From Microbispora catharanthi (lineage in GTDB: Bacteria > Actinomycetota > Actinomycetes > Streptosporangiales > Streptosporangiaceae): a stretch of DNA of 64,000 bases. This document shows, in pieces, positions 1 through 9,059 of this stretch (positions within the stretch are counted from its first letter, which is position 1; each line of letters starts with the position of its first letter). A program made the translations under genes and the position numbers. The stretch covers positions 186,001-250,000 of the forward strand of contig NZ_VDMA02000007.1 in assembly GCF_006334915.2 (NCBI RefSeq), in the 5' to 3' direction. The notes beneath the pieces were generated by a model. That model saw only the letters and a program-made list of their open reading frames with translations. It did no database searches and had not been told where the DNA came from.

Positions 1-672
1 ACCGAAGAACGTGAGCAGTTCCACGCAGACGCGGGCGAGCGGGGTGCCGAGCGCCTCGATCCTGGCGAGCACGTCGGCGGTCACCAGCGCCTGGTGACTG
101 ACGTTGAGCCCGACCCACGTCGTCGGCACGCCGCTGCCCAGCACCTCCGCCGCCGCCTCCGGATCGGCGTACACGTTGAACTCCGCGTACGGCGTGTGGT
201 TGCCGCGATCGGTGGAGCCGCCCATGATCACGACTTCTCTGATCCGCTCGCGGTCCTCCGGATGACGGCGGAGCAGCGTGGCGATGTTCGTCAGCGGGCC
301 GATGGCCACCACGGTCACCGGCTCGGCTGCGGCCGCCAGCGTGTCGTGGATGAGGTCCACGCCGTGGCGGGGGTCGAGCGGGACGCTCGGCTCCCCGAAC
401 GCCGGGCCGTCCAGGCCGCTCTCCCCGTGCACGTAGTCGCCGATCTCCAGCGGCGCCGCGAGCGGGCGGTCGCAGCCGGCGGCGACCGGCACGCCGGTGA
501 CGCCGGCCAGGCTCAGCATCCGTCGCGCGTTGAGCGCGGTCTTCTCCACCGTCTGGTTCCCCGCGACCGTCGCGACCGCGCGCAGGTCGATCGCCGGGTG
601 GGCCACCGCGAGCAGGATGGCCATGGCGTCGTCGTGCCCGGGGTCGCAGTCGAGGATCACCGGGATCGCCAT
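1..672 (-). CDS. nucleoside hydrolase (IUNH family), C-terminus outside window
   Basis: Incomplete: the gene runs off the left edge and 224 codons are visible. The family hydrolyses the N-glycosidic bond of nucleosides to base plus ribose in the cytosol. Seen: the N-terminal Ca-binding motif DCDPGHDDA at residues 8-16 (usual form DTDPGxDDA, with Cys for Thr here), VVAIGPLTNI at 121-130, IMGGS near 150 and EFNVYADPEAA at 164-174. The ATG follows the upstream stop by one base (TGA-C-ATG), so it is translated as part of the minus-strand operon that begins at the substrate-binding protein near 5309. Base specificity cannot be read from the sequence. Confidence 0.92.
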   Translation of the reverse strand, partial: MAIPVILDCDPGHDDAMAILLAVAHPAIDLRAVATVAGNQTVEKTALNARRMLSLAGVTGVPVAAGCDRPLAAPLEIGDYVHGESGLDGPAFGEPSVPLDPRHGVDLIHDTLAAAAEPVTVVAIGPLTNIATLLRRHPEDRERIREVVIMGGSTDRGNHTPYAEFNVYADPEAAAEVLGSGVPTTWVGLNVSHQALVTADVLARIEALGTPLARVCVELLTFFG

Positions 673-673
673 G

Positions 674-1423
674 TCAGAGCTCCTTCGCGAGCCAGCGGAC
701 CGCCCGGGTGAACAGGGTGCGGTAGCCGTCCCAGGAGACGAACTCGTCCGGGCACCAGTGCGGCGCGATGTCGGAGGCCCAGGCGAGCGTGCGTCCGGCC
801 CCGGCCTGCCGTACGGCGAGCAGGGGGTCGCCGGCGACGGTCGCGAGCAGCGTGGCGTCCTCGGGCAGCGCGAACCGGTTGTAGCCGAGCAGGTCGGGCC
901 ACTGGGCGGGAAGTCCGGCCACGATGGGGTGCGCGTCGTCGGCGAGCAGGCCGGGCACGCCCTGCGGGGTCTCGACGCGGTCGTCGTAGCGGGAGATCCG
1001 GGCGGGGAGCACCCGCTCCACCGCCGTGCCGGCGAAGGCGGCCTTCGCCTCGAAGCCCTGGAAGCTCAGGTAGCCGCCGGCCATGGCGAGGCCGCCGCCC
1101 TGCTCCACCCAGTCGGCCAGCAGGTCGATCCGGTTGACGGTCTTCTCGCTGGCCAGCCAGGTGGCCGGGTGCAGCAGGATGCTGTTGGCCCCGATGTCGG
1201 AGAGCACGATCACGTCGTAGGCCGCCAGCGCCTCGGGCGTGCCGGGGAACAACGCGGGCACGTCGTGCGCGGGCAGGTGGTCGACCTCGATGCCGTCGGC
1301 GACCAGGACGTCCCGCAGCGGATCGATTCCGGTGTGGTAAGTGGTCGTGGTGAACGAGTCGAAGCCCTTGAAGTGGGTCGACTGGCTCACCCACGATTCG
1401 CCGGCGACCAGCACGCGGGTCAT
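674..1423 (-). CDS. glutamine amidotransferase-like protein (PF07090/COG5426 type)
   Basis: 249 residues with a class I glutamine amidotransferase-like fold. Recognisable parts are the N-terminal VLVAGESWVS strand, SDIGANSILL near residue 80 and GGGLAMAGGYLSFQG near residue 110. No G-x-C-x-G nucleophile elbow is visible, so glutaminase activity is doubtful; related proteins accompany sugar and nucleoside catabolic operons with unknown roles. The upstream spacer to the phosphotriesterase-like gene is 31 bp. On the coding strand a purine-rich AGAAGGAGA stretch precedes the ATG. Confidence 0.8.
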   Translation of the reverse strand: MTRVLVAGESWVSQSTHFKGFDSFTTTTYHTGIDPLRDVLVADGIEVDHLPAHDVPALFPGTPEALAAYDVIVLSDIGANSILLHPATWLASEKTVNRIDLLADWVEQGGGLAMAGGYLSFQGFEAKAAFAGTAVERVLPARISRYDDRVETPQGVPGLLADDAHPIVAGLPAQWPDLLGYNRFALPEDATLLATVAGDPLLAVRQAGAGRTLAWASDIAPHWCPDEFVSWDGYRTLFTRAVRWLAKEL

Positions 1424-1454
1424 GGAAATCGTCTCCTTCTGTTCGTGTGTGTGA

Positions 1455-2525
1455 TCAGCGGCCGCGCGCGGCGGCGAGGAAGAGCTCGCGCGGGTTGTCC
1501 GCGAGCAGCCGGGTGGTGTCGTCGGCGGTCAGCCCGTGCCGGTGCAGGCGCGGGACGAAGTGCGTGAGGATGTGGGCGTAGCCGGTGCCGCCGTAGCGGA
1601 CGAGCATCGTCTTCAGGAACACGTCCTGGGAGAGCAGGACATGGTCCCCGAGCCCGGCGCGGACCAGCCAGGCCACCGCGGCGGCGTTCTCCTCGTCGCA
1701 CGGGGACTGGCCCTCACCCGGATAGAGGTAGTCCATGCCGCACATGTCGTAGCCGAGGTAGGCGCCGCGCAGGGCGAGGGACACCTGGTAGTCGCGGTCC
1801 GCCCCGCTGGGGTTCAGGTGCGAGAGCACGGTGCCGGCGAGCAGAGCGCCCTCCTCGGCGACGACGTCGAGCACGCGGTGGCCGTGCCGCACCCAGCCGG
1901 GGAGATGGACCGAGAGCGGCACGCCGGTGCGGGCCTGCGCCCGGGCCGCGCCGCGCAGCACCTTCTCCTCCTCGGCGGTGAAGTCCGGCGAGACGCCGAT
2001 CTCGCCGATCACTCCGGAGCGGACGCCGCCCACGCCCCCGTCGACGCCTTCGGTCAGGTCGCGCTCGATCTCGTCGGCGACGTCCGCCGCGGTCATCGAG
2101 CGGACCCTGGCGGGGTGGGTCTTCTGCAGGTAGAAACCGCAGCCCATGACGATGTTGAGCCCGGTGGCGCGGGCGATCGCGACCAGCTCGGCGGGCGCCC
2201 GCCCGATCCCCTCGGGGGTCACTTCGAGCAGCGTGCGCCCGCCGCGCTCGGCGAACCTGCGCACCTCCTCGATGGCGGTCCCCGTGTCGTCCAGTGACAC
2301 GTTGTCGCGGGAGAGGTAGGGGTCGTTGCGGAGCCTGCCGAGGAACTCCATCCGCACGGGGTCGCGGGCGATCAGCTCGCCCTCGGCGTCGCCCTCGGGC
2401 GCGGGGTGCCAGGCGCGGGCGCCGTCGTTGCGCAGGTGCTCGTGACAGAGCGTGATCCCGAGGTCGTCGGCGGACACCGGGCCGAGCACGGTCGTCACGT
2501 CCGGAGGCCGGGCTGCGGACGTCAT
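1455..2525 (-). CDS. phosphotriesterase-family metal-dependent hydrolase
   Basis: 356 residues, amidohydrolase superfamily, phosphotriesterase/lactonase branch. Metal-ligand positions can be followed: HEH at residues 28-30, GEIGVS in mid-protein (a Glu where many members have a carbamylated Lys), SVHLPG, LSHLNPSG and LSQDVF. The substrate could be a lactone, phosphoester or sugar derivative; the family is broad. The ATG overlaps the stop of the permease gene (ATGA), implying translational coupling with the importer, so its substrate is probably what the importer brings in or a product of it. Confidence 0.88.
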   Translation of the reverse strand: MTSAARPPDVTTVLGPVSADDLGITLCHEHLRNDGARAWHPAPEGDAEGELIARDPVRMEFLGRLRNDPYLSRDNVSLDDTGTAIEEVRRFAERGGRTLLEVTPEGIGRAPAELVAIARATGLNIVMGCGFYLQKTHPARVRSMTAADVADEIERDLTEGVDGGVGGVRSGVIGEIGVSPDFTAEEEKVLRGAARAQARTGVPLSVHLPGWVRHGHRVLDVVAEEGALLAGTVLSHLNPSGADRDYQVSLALRGAYLGYDMCGMDYLYPGEGQSPCDEENAAAVAWLVRAGLGDHVLLSQDVFLKTMLVRYGGTGYAHILTHFVPRLHRHGLTADDTTRLLADNPRELFLAAARGR

Positions 2526-3535
2526 TTCCTTATCGCTCCGAACCTCGCCCACACCTTGCTGTTGGCGAAGATGGCCAGCAGCAGGATGCCGCCCTGGACG
2601 ATCTGCACGTAGAACGGCGAGACGTGCAGCAGCACCAGGCCGTTGGCGATCACGCCGAGCGTGAGCGCGCCGAGGATCGTGCCGAGCATGCTCGCCCGGC
2701 CGCCGAAGAGGCTGGTGCCGCCGAGCACGACGGCCGTGATGACCTCCAGCTCGAAGCCGGTGCCGGCGTTGGACGAGCCGGAGCTGAGGCGGGTGGCGAT
2801 CAGCACGCCCGCGATCGCGGCCGCCAGGCCGGTGAGCACGTAGACGGTCAGCCCGACCTTCCGCGTGTTCACACCGGTGCGGCGCAGCGACTCGCCGTTG
2901 GAGCCGAGGCCGATGACGTAGCGGCCGAACGGCGTCCGGGTGAGGACGAGCCATCCGACGAGCGCGATGATCACGGCGAGGATGGCCGGGACGGGCACCC
3001 CGGCGATGCGGCCCTGGCCGATCTGGACGATCCAGAGGTCTCCGTCGATGGGGGTCGAGTAGCCCTCGGTGGCGCGCAGCGCCGTACCCCGCATGATCGA
3101 CAACATCGCGAGCGTGACGATGAACGGCGGGATGTTCTGGTAGGAGGAGAACCACCCGTTCACGAACCCGATCAGCGCGCCGAGCGCGAGGATCGCGACC
3201 AGGGCGAGGGTGGGGTTCCACCCGTGCTGCAGCACGATCGCGAGCAGCGACCCGGACAGCGCGACCGTCGAGCCGACCGACAGGTCGATGCCGGAGGTGC
3301 TGATCACGAAGGTCATCGCGGTCGCGACGACCAGTGTGGGGGCGATCTGCCGCAACAGGTTGAGCAGGTTGCCCGTCGTGGCGAACCGGTCGGCGGAGAA
3401 CGCGAAGAAGATCAGTAGGACCACCAGCACGACCGCGATCGCGATCGTCTGCGCGTGCCGGCCGATGTGGGCGTTGGCCCGGGCCGACCTGGTGGTGACG
3501 ACCCGCTGGCTGGTCCCGGTCCTGGTGGCGGTCAC
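2522..3535 (-). CDS. CUT2-type ABC transporter permease (RbsC-like)
   Basis: 337-residue integral membrane protein of the ribose/galactose permease family. It is hydrophobic throughout with about eight to ten predicted spans. Family stretches include SGIDLSVGSTVAL, GSNGESLRRTGVN and AVVLGGTSLFGGRAS. GTG at 3535 is chosen because a GGAGGGGAGG ribosome-binding site lies just upstream and GTGA overlaps the stop of the ATPase gene. It forms the channel of the importer with the ATPase at 3532-4311 and the lipoprotein at 4329-5309. Confidence 0.93.
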   Translation of the reverse strand: MTATRTGTSQRVVTTRSARANAHIGRHAQTIAIAVVLVVLLIFFAFSADRFATTGNLLNLLRQIAPTLVVATAMTFVISTSGIDLSVGSTVALSGSLLAIVLQHGWNPTLALVAILALGALIGFVNGWFSSYQNIPPFIVTLAMLSIMRGTALRATEGYSTPIDGDLWIVQIGQGRIAGVPVPAILAVIIALVGWLVLTRTPFGRYVIGLGSNGESLRRTGVNTRKVGLTVYVLTGLAAAIAGVLIATRLSSGSSNAGTGFELEVITAVVLGGTSLFGGRASMLGTILGALTLGVIANGLVLLHVSPFYVQIVQGGILLLAIFANSKVWARFGAIRK

Positions 3536-4311
3536 CGTCGCCTCCCCTCCTTCTCTCCCTCGTCGTGGGCGACGATCTCGGACACGAGCCGTTCGAGGCT
3601 CGTGTTCTGGGCGTCCAGGTCGGCCCTGAGCGTGCCCTCGTACATGACGCACAGCCGGTCGCAGACCCGGAAAAGGTCCTGCAGGCGGTGCGTGATGAGG
3701 ATCACCGAGACGTCCTGCGCCGAGACCGTCTTGATCAGTTCGAGGACGGTCTCGACCTCGGCGACGGCGAGCGCCGCCGTCGGCTCGTCGAGGATGAGCA
3801 GCTTGGGCCCGAAGGTGACCGCCCGGGCGATGGCGACCGCCTGCCGCTGGCCGCCGGACAGCCCTCCGACGGGGATGTCCGTCAGCGGGATCCGGATGTT
3901 CAGCGCGTCGAGGTGGCGACGGGCGTCCGCGTGCATCTTGCGCACGTCGAGCATCATCCCGCCGGCCTTGCGCGGCTCCCTGCCGAGGAACAGATTCCCG
4001 GCGACGTCGATGTCGTCGCAGAGCGCGAGGTCCTGGTAGACCATCTCGATGCCCAGCTCGCGGGCGTCCTTGGGGCTGGCGAAGGAGACCGGCCGGCCGT
4101 CGAAGACGATCTCGCCGGAGTCCGGCACGACGGCGCCGGCCAGCACCTTCATGAGGGTGGACTTGCCGGCCGCGTTGTCGCCGACGAGCCCCACCACCTC
4201 TCCCGGGCCGACGCGCAGCGTCACGCCGCGCAGCGCGTCGACCATTCCGTAGCGCTTGCGGATGTCGCGCATGACCACTCGATCAACGCGACCCGCCTCC
4301 TGGTCCGTCAT
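3532..4311 (-). CDS. CUT2-type ABC transporter ATP-binding protein
   Basis: 259 residues, a single ATPase domain, in contrast to the two-domain RbsA/MglA of enteric bacteria. Walker A is GDNAAGKST at residues 45-53 (usual GxNGAGKS; the Gly after Asn is Ala). The signature is LSGGQRQAVAIARA and Walker B is LLILDEPTAAL, followed by the switch histidine in ITHRL. It energises sugar or nucleoside uptake at the membrane. The stop overlaps the GTG start of the permease gene, and 17 bp separate its ATG from the binding-protein gene upstream. Confidence 0.94.
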   Translation of the reverse strand: MTDQEAGRVDRVVMRDIRKRYGMVDALRGVTLRVGPGEVVGLVGDNAAGKSTLMKVLAGAVVPDSGEIVFDGRPVSFASPKDARELGIEMVYQDLALCDDIDVAGNLFLGREPRKAGGMMLDVRKMHADARRHLDALNIRIPLTDIPVGGLSGGQRQAVAIARAVTFGPKLLILDEPTAALAVAEVETVLELIKTVSAQDVSVILITHRLQDLFRVCDRLCVMYEGTLRADLDAQNTSLERLVSEIVAHDEGEKEGRRR

Positions 4312-4328
4312 GCGAGTCCCTTCGCCGC

Positions 4329-5309
4329 TCACTTGAACGTGGCGCGGTACGGGTCGACGTTGTCCTTGGTCACGATCGTCACGGGCACGTCGATCTTCTT
4401 CTTCGCCTGGGCGCCGCCGATCAGGGCCTTGGCCTCCTTGACGGCCTCGTAGCCCTCGGTCTTCGGGTCCTGCTGGACCACTCCGGCGACGAACCCCTCG
4501 TCGATGCCGCTGATGGCCTCCTTGGTCAGGTCCCAGCCGAAGACCTTGACCCGGTCGCCCGCGTTCTGCGACTTCACCGCGGCGACCGTGCCGAGCAGGG
4601 CCGGCTCGCCGGTGGCGTACACGATGTTCATGTCGGACCGGGAGGTGAGCAGGTTCTCCGCGGCCGTCATCGCGGCCTCCTGCTTGTTCTGCCCGTCGAC
4701 CGTCTGCACGATCTTCGCGCCGGCGCCCTCGACGGTCTTGTTGAAGTCGTCCTTGCGGATGTTCTGGATGAAGGAGTTCAGCGCGCCCACCACGCCGATC
4801 TTCGGCGCGCTCAGGCCCTGCGCCTGGGCCCACTTGTTGACGAAGTCGCCCGCCTGCTGGGCCGCCGCCGCGTTGTCCACGCCCACCTGGGTGTCCACGG
4901 CGGGCGAGTCGACGATGGCGTCCACGGCGACGACCTTCAGCCCGGCGTCCTTGGCGATCTTCACGGCGGGCTTGATGCCCTCGACGTCGATGGCGACCAC
5001 GATGACCGCGTCGAACTGCTGCTGGACGAAGTTGTCGATGGCCTCGTTCTGCTTGGCCGGGTCGTCGTTGGCGTTGAAGATCGTGAGGTCGACGTTCGCC
5101 TCCTTCGCCGCCTGCTGGGCGCCGGCGTTCATCTCGTTGAAGAAGATCGCCTGCTGGTTGATCTGAACGATTCCGACCCGCGGCCGGTCTCCGCCGGAGC
5201 CTCCGGAGGCGCCGGAGTCGTCCGAGCCGCCACAGGCCGCCGCCAGCAGGCCGGTGGCCAGGATCGTCGTCGCCGCTGTCAGGCGGATGAGTCTCGTGGA
5301 TCGAGCCAT
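4329..5309 (-). CDS. ABC transporter substrate-binding lipoprotein (Peripla_BP_4, RbsB-like)
   Basis: 326 residues. The lipoprotein signal peptide ends in LLAAAC with Cys26 as the lipidated residue, followed by a Gly/Ser linker. The mature part has the two-lobe sugar-binding fold: RVGIVQINQQAIFFNEMNAG at its N-terminus, VIVVAIDVEGIKPAV and KVVAVDAIVDS. The fold matches ribose-, inositol- and autoinducer-binding proteins. First gene of the minus-strand operon; a perfect LacI-type operator lies about 40 bp upstream of its ATG. With a nucleoside hydrolase in the operon, a nucleoside or ribose-like ligand is plausible but unproven. Confidence 0.92.
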   Translation of the reverse strand: MARSTRLIRLTAATTILATGLLAAACGGSDDSGASGGSGGDRPRVGIVQINQQAIFFNEMNAGAQQAAKEANVDLTIFNANDDPAKQNEAIDNFVQQQFDAVIVVAIDVEGIKPAVKIAKDAGLKVVAVDAIVDSPAVDTQVGVDNAAAAQQAGDFVNKWAQAQGLSAPKIGVVGALNSFIQNIRKDDFNKTVEGAGAKIVQTVDGQNKQEAAMTAAENLLTSRSDMNIVYATGEPALLGTVAAVKSQNAGDRVKVFGWDLTKEAISGIDEGFVAGVVQQDPKTEGYEAVKEAKALIGGAQAKKKIDVPVTIVTKDNVDPYRATFK

Positions 5310-5350
5310 GAGATGAGCCTTTCGGGGGGCCGGGAGGGATGAGATCGGTT

Positions 5351-5366
5351 GGGTAATCGATTACCC
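5351..5366. promoter_or_regulatory. LacI-family operator O1 of the importer operon
   Basis: A perfect 16-bp palindrome, GGGTAATCGATTACCC, 41 bp upstream of the binding-protein ATG. The central AATCGATT with flanking G/C is typical of LacI-family sites. The adjacent LacI gene is the obvious binder. Confidence 0.82.
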
Positions 5367-5493
5367 GAGTTTCGGGCATGCTAGTGGGACCGAAAAAGCA
5401 CCGTCAAGGTGCGGTTTCCTCACAGAACCTCTATCGTTCCTTGTGATCCTGGCATCACAACGGTCGTCAAGGTCGATCGTTGGCAAAGATCAA

Positions 5494-5509
5494 GGGAAAT
5501 CGATTACAC
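5494..5509. promoter_or_regulatory. second LacI-type operator at the regulator start
   Basis: GGGAAATCGATTACAC shares the ATCGATTAC core with the operator at 5351-5366 but is imperfect. It ends one base before the ATG of the LacI gene, so binding would block regulator transcription or initiation: probable autoregulation, and looping with the first site about 140 bp away. Confidence 0.65.
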
Positions 5510-5510
5510 A

Positions 5511-6527
5511 ATGGGCGTGACGATTCACGACGTGGCACGAGCGGCCGGCGTCTCCGTGGCCTCGGCCTCCCGTGCCCTCTCTGGGCGGCGCAAGGTCACG
5601 CCCGAGATCGCCGAGCGGGTGGCGCGCGCCGCCGCCGAGCTCGGTTACCAGCCGAACGCGGTCGCCAAGGCGCTGCGCGACCAGACCACCGGCACCATCG
5701 GCATGGTCGTCCCGGGCATCGGCAACCCGTTCTTCACCACGATCGTCGAGGCCGTGGAGCGCGAGCTGCAGAACTCCGGCACCGACCTGCTGCTGTGCGC
5801 GTCCCAGTACAGTCCGCAGGTCGAGGCGCGCAGGCTGGGGACCCTGCTGGCCCGGCGCGTGGACGGGCTGATCATCAGCCCGTGCGACATCGAGGCCAGC
5901 GTCCCGGCGGTGCTCGACGCGGCCCGCCGGGTGCCGCTGGTGCAACTCGACCGCTACATCGAGGGCGGCGGGGCCGACTGGGTGGGCGTGGACGACGAGG
6001 CCGGGCTGGCCCTGGCGGTCGATCACGTGATCGCGGGCGGGGCCCGCTCGGTCGTCTTCGCGGGCAGCCGGCTGGTGAGCTCCTCCGCCCGGTTGCGGCT
6101 CAGCGGGTTCGAACGCACCGCGGCGCGGGCGGGCGTGGAGGTCCTGCCGCCGCTGCTGGGCGAGTTCACCCTCGAATGGGGCGTCGAGGCCGGGCGCAGG
6201 CTGCTCGACGCCGGCCGGCTGCCGGACGCTGTCGTCTGCGCGAACGACGAGATCGCCGTGGGCCTGGTGCGGTCGCTGCGGTTCGGCGGAGTGCGCGTCC
6301 CCGAGGACGTGGCGGTGGTCGGGTTCGACGACGTGGGACACGCGACGATGTGCGACCCGCCGCTCAGCACCGTGCGCCAGCCGGTGGAGGAGATGGCGGC
6401 GGAGGCCGTGCGCCTGCTCGGCCAGGTCAAGGCCGGCGACCCCCGGCCCGCGCAGCGCATCGCCATCGCTCCCAGGCTCGTCGTACGGCAGACCAGCCGG
6501 CCGGTGGCGGCCGGCGTCGCAGAGTAA
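5511..6527 (+). CDS. LacI-family transcriptional regulator
   Basis: 338 residues. N-terminal helix-turn-helix VTIHDVARAAGVSVASASRA with the hinge helix near residues 45-60, then a periplasmic-binding-protein-like effector domain (TIGMVVPGIGNPFF, DGLIISPCD, DAVVCANDEIA, VAVVGFDDVG). The ATG at 5511 is chosen because the HTH starts immediately after it; an upstream in-frame extension to 5409 reads through the operator region and is not protein-like. Divergent from the importer operon and flanked by two matching palindromes, so it almost certainly represses that operon and itself until its sugar or nucleoside ligand binds. Confidence 0.94.
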   Translation: MGVTIHDVARAAGVSVASASRALSGRRKVTPEIAERVARAAAELGYQPNAVAKALRDQTTGTIGMVVPGIGNPFFTTIVEAVERELQNSGTDLLLCASQYSPQVEARRLGTLLARRVDGLIISPCDIEASVPAVLDAARRVPLVQLDRYIEGGGADWVGVDDEAGLALAVDHVIAGGARSVVFAGSRLVSSSARLRLSGFERTAARAGVEVLPPLLGEFTLEWGVEAGRRLLDAGRLPDAVVCANDEIAVGLVRSLRFGGVRVPEDVAVVGFDDVGHATMCDPPLSTVRQPVEEMAAEAVRLLGQVKAGDPRPAQRIAIAPRLVVRQTSRPVAAGVAE

Positions 6528-6545
6528 GTGAGGGAAGGAGGCCGC

Positions 6546-7634
6546 GTGAACGAGGCGGTCGAGCTGGCACGCGAGCTGATCAGGATCGACTCCGTGGGCG
6601 GGGGCGAGGCCGCGGTGGCCGAACCCCTCGCGAGACGGCTGTCGGACGCCGGTTTCGCCGTGCGCACGCACGAGCACGCCCCCGGCCGCACCGGGCTGGT
6701 CGCCCGCTGGGGAACGGGCGAACCGGTGACGCTGACCGGGCACCTCGACACGGTGCCGCTGGGCGGGCAGGCGTGGCGGCACGCGCCGCACGGCGCGGAG
6801 ATCGACGGCGACCGCCTGTACGGGCGCGGTTCGAGCGACATGAAGGCCGGCGTCGCCGCGCTGGTGGTCGCCGCCGAGCGGCACGTGCGCGGCACCGGGC
6901 CGAAGGCCGCCCTGGAGATGGTCTTCACCGTGGGCGAGGAGACCGGCTGCGAGGGCGCGGCCGGCATGGTGGCCGCGGGCCTGGTGGGCAGGTCGCGCGC
7001 CCTGCTGGTGGCCGAGCCGACCGCCAACCGGGTGCTGCTCGGTCACAAGGGCGCGCTCTGGCTGGAGGCCACGACGCGAGGCACGACCGCCCACGGCTCG
7101 ATGCCGCATCTGGGCGACAACGCGATCTACAAGCTCGCCCGCGTGATCGGCGCCGTCGAGACGTTCGATCCGGGGGTGCCGGACCACCCCTGGCTCGGCC
7201 CGTCCACCGTGAACGTGGGAACGGTACGCGGCGGGATCAACGTGAACTCCGTGCCCGACCTGGCCGTCGCGACCGTCGACCTGCGCACCGTCGCCGGCCA
7301 GGACCACGGGCGGCTCCGCGAGCGGTTGCAGACCGCGCTCGGCGACGAGGCGACCCTCGGCGTGCTCGTGGACCTGCCCGCGATCTGGACGGAGCCGGAC
7401 GACCCCTTCGTCCGGGCCCTGGTCGAGGCGGGGGCGGGCGCGCCGGGCGACCACCCGGCGGCCAGCTACTTCACCGACGCCTCGGTCCTCGCCGCCGCCT
7501 GTGGCGGGGCGCCCACGGTCGTCTGCGGACCGGGCGAGCCCGAGCAGGCGCACGTCACCGACGAGTACTGCCTGGTCCACCGGATCGAGGAGGCCGTCGA
7601 GATCTACACCGCCGCCCTTGGCCGGTTCGCCTGA
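6546..7634 (+). CDS. M20-family metallopeptidase (ArgE/DapE/CPG2-like)
   Basis: 362 residues, co-catalytic zinc hydrolase. Seen: TGHLDTVP at residues 64-71 (His66 ligand, Asp68), GRGSSDMKAG at 93-102 with the bridging Asp98, GEETGCEGAAG with the catalytic Glu at 131-132, AEPT, and an H in the dimerisation-domain motif TTAHGSMP. It hydrolyses an N-acyl amino acid, a succinyl-amino acid or a dipeptide; which one cannot be told. GTG at 6546 is chosen because GGAAGGAGG precedes it at 6533-6541. It begins 18 bp after the LacI stop and is probably cotranscribed with it. Confidence 0.9.
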   Translation: MNEAVELARELIRIDSVGGGEAAVAEPLARRLSDAGFAVRTHEHAPGRTGLVARWGTGEPVTLTGHLDTVPLGGQAWRHAPHGAEIDGDRLYGRGSSDMKAGVAALVVAAERHVRGTGPKAALEMVFTVGEETGCEGAAGMVAAGLVGRSRALLVAEPTANRVLLGHKGALWLEATTRGTTAHGSMPHLGDNAIYKLARVIGAVETFDPGVPDHPWLGPSTVNVGTVRGGINVNSVPDLAVATVDLRTVAGQDHGRLRERLQTALGDEATLGVLVDLPAIWTEPDDPFVRALVEAGAGAPGDHPAASYFTDASVLAAACGGAPTVVCGPGEPEQAHVTDEYCLVHRIEEAVEIYTAALGRFA

Positions 7635-7760
7635 TCACGTGACCGGCCCGGCGACGTGGCCGCCACAGTCGTGTCACGATTGTCCACGGCGGACACCGGA
7701 CGGTTATGGTCGGACTGTGGCAAGTCGATCATCACACTGCCGGTGACCCGAGGAGGTCGC

Positions 7761-8951
7761 GTGCGCGACATGTCCCCGCCCCTGCACATGCGACGGGACG
7801 GATTCCATCCCGTCCCGGAGCTCTCCGCGTTGCGGGACGACGAGGGGGTAGCCCGGATCCGCACCATGTTCGGCACCGACGCCTGGCTGGTGACCAGATT
7901 CGAGGATGTCCGTACGGTGCTGAGCCATCCCGAGCTGTTCAGCAACGCGCTCGTGCCTCCGCTCCGGCCACCCGGCGCACCGCCGCCCAGTGCGGAGGAG
8001 GCCGCCGCGATGCGCGCCGGCAACCTGCTCGGCTCCGACCCTCCCGAGCACACGCGGCTGCGCCGGATGCTCACGGCCGAGTTCACCGTCCGCCGTATGC
8101 GCCGGCTGGAGCCCAGAGTCCAGCAGATCGTCGACGACCATTTGGATGCCATGGAGCGCGGCGGACCACCCGCCGATCTGGTGACGGACTTCGCCCTCCC
8201 CGTTCCCTCCCTGGTGATCTGCGAACTGCTGGGCGTGCCGTACGCCGACCGGGCCGGCTTCCAGGGAACGTCCAAGCGGATCCTGGACGTGTCCCTGCCT
8301 CCGGACGAACGCGCGGCCGCGGCGGCGGAGGCTCGGGCGTACATCGCAGGCCTGATCAAGACCATTCGGCACGATCCCGGTGAGGACCTGCTCGGGATGC
8401 TCGTACGCGAGCACGGCGACGAGTTGAGCGACGCCGAACTCACCGGCATCGGCACCCTGCTGCTGCTCGCCGGACACGAGACCACGGCCAACATGCTGTC
8501 TTTGGGCACACTCGCCCTGCTGCGGCACCCCGGCCAGCTCACGCTGCTGCGCGACGAGCCGGACCGCGTGGACGCCGCCGTCGAGGAACTGCTGCGGTGG
8601 TTGAGCATCGTGCATTCCGGAACCGTCAAGATCACCACGACCGAGGTCCGGCTGGGCGATCAAACCCTCGGCCCCGGCGAGACCGTCATCTGCTCCCTTC
8701 CCGCCGCCAACCGCGACCCGGGGCTCGTCCCGAACCCGGACGACCTGGACATCCGCCGGGATGTCATCGGCCACGTCGCGTTCGGACACGGCGTCCATCA
8801 TTGTCTCGGCGCCCCCCTGGCCCGCATGGAGATGCGCATCGCGTTCCCCGCCCTGCTGCGCAGGTTCCCCGGCCTGCGGCTGGCGGGCGAGCCCCTGTTC
8901 CGCTCCTTCACCGTCGTACACGGCCTGACCACGATGCCGATCGCCTGGTAG
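7761..8951 (+). CDS. cytochrome P450
   Basis: 396 residues, a soluble bacterial class I P450 (CYP105/107-like from general appearance). Motifs: I-helix AGHETTANM near residue 237, K-helix EELLRW (ExxR), and heme-binding FGHGVHHCLGAPLAR with proximal Cys348. GTG at 7761 follows AGGAGG at 7751-7756; ATG at 7770 is an alternative start. It would need a ferredoxin and reductase supplied from elsewhere, because none is adjacent. Substrate unknown; the gene stands alone between a peptidase and a convergent reductase. Confidence 0.94.
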   Translation: MRDMSPPLHMRRDGFHPVPELSALRDDEGVARIRTMFGTDAWLVTRFEDVRTVLSHPELFSNALVPPLRPPGAPPPSAEEAAAMRAGNLLGSDPPEHTRLRRMLTAEFTVRRMRRLEPRVQQIVDDHLDAMERGGPPADLVTDFALPVPSLVICELLGVPYADRAGFQGTSKRILDVSLPPDERAAAAAEARAYIAGLIKTIRHDPGEDLLGMLVREHGDELSDAELTGIGTLLLLAGHETTANMLSLGTLALLRHPGQLTLLRDEPDRVDAAVEELLRWLSIVHSGTVKITTTEVRLGDQTLGPGETVICSLPAANRDPGLVPNPDDLDIRRDVIGHVAFGHGVHHCLGAPLARMEMRIAFPALLRRFPGLRLAGEPLFRSFTVVHGLTTMPIAW

Positions 8952-9059
8952 GCGTCTCGCTCACCGCCAGGCACCCGGCCCTCCGGCGCGCGATGTGCGC
9001 GCCCAGGCGACGGAACGCTGACCGGTGATCATCGCTGGTGTGTCGTGGGCGCGGGCCGG

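Noticed and set aside
5480-7642. 720-codon plus-strand open frame
   Set aside because: It runs in a different frame through the LacI and M20 genes; it is highly Arg/Ala/Gly-rich and has no motif, the usual shadow in high-GC DNA.
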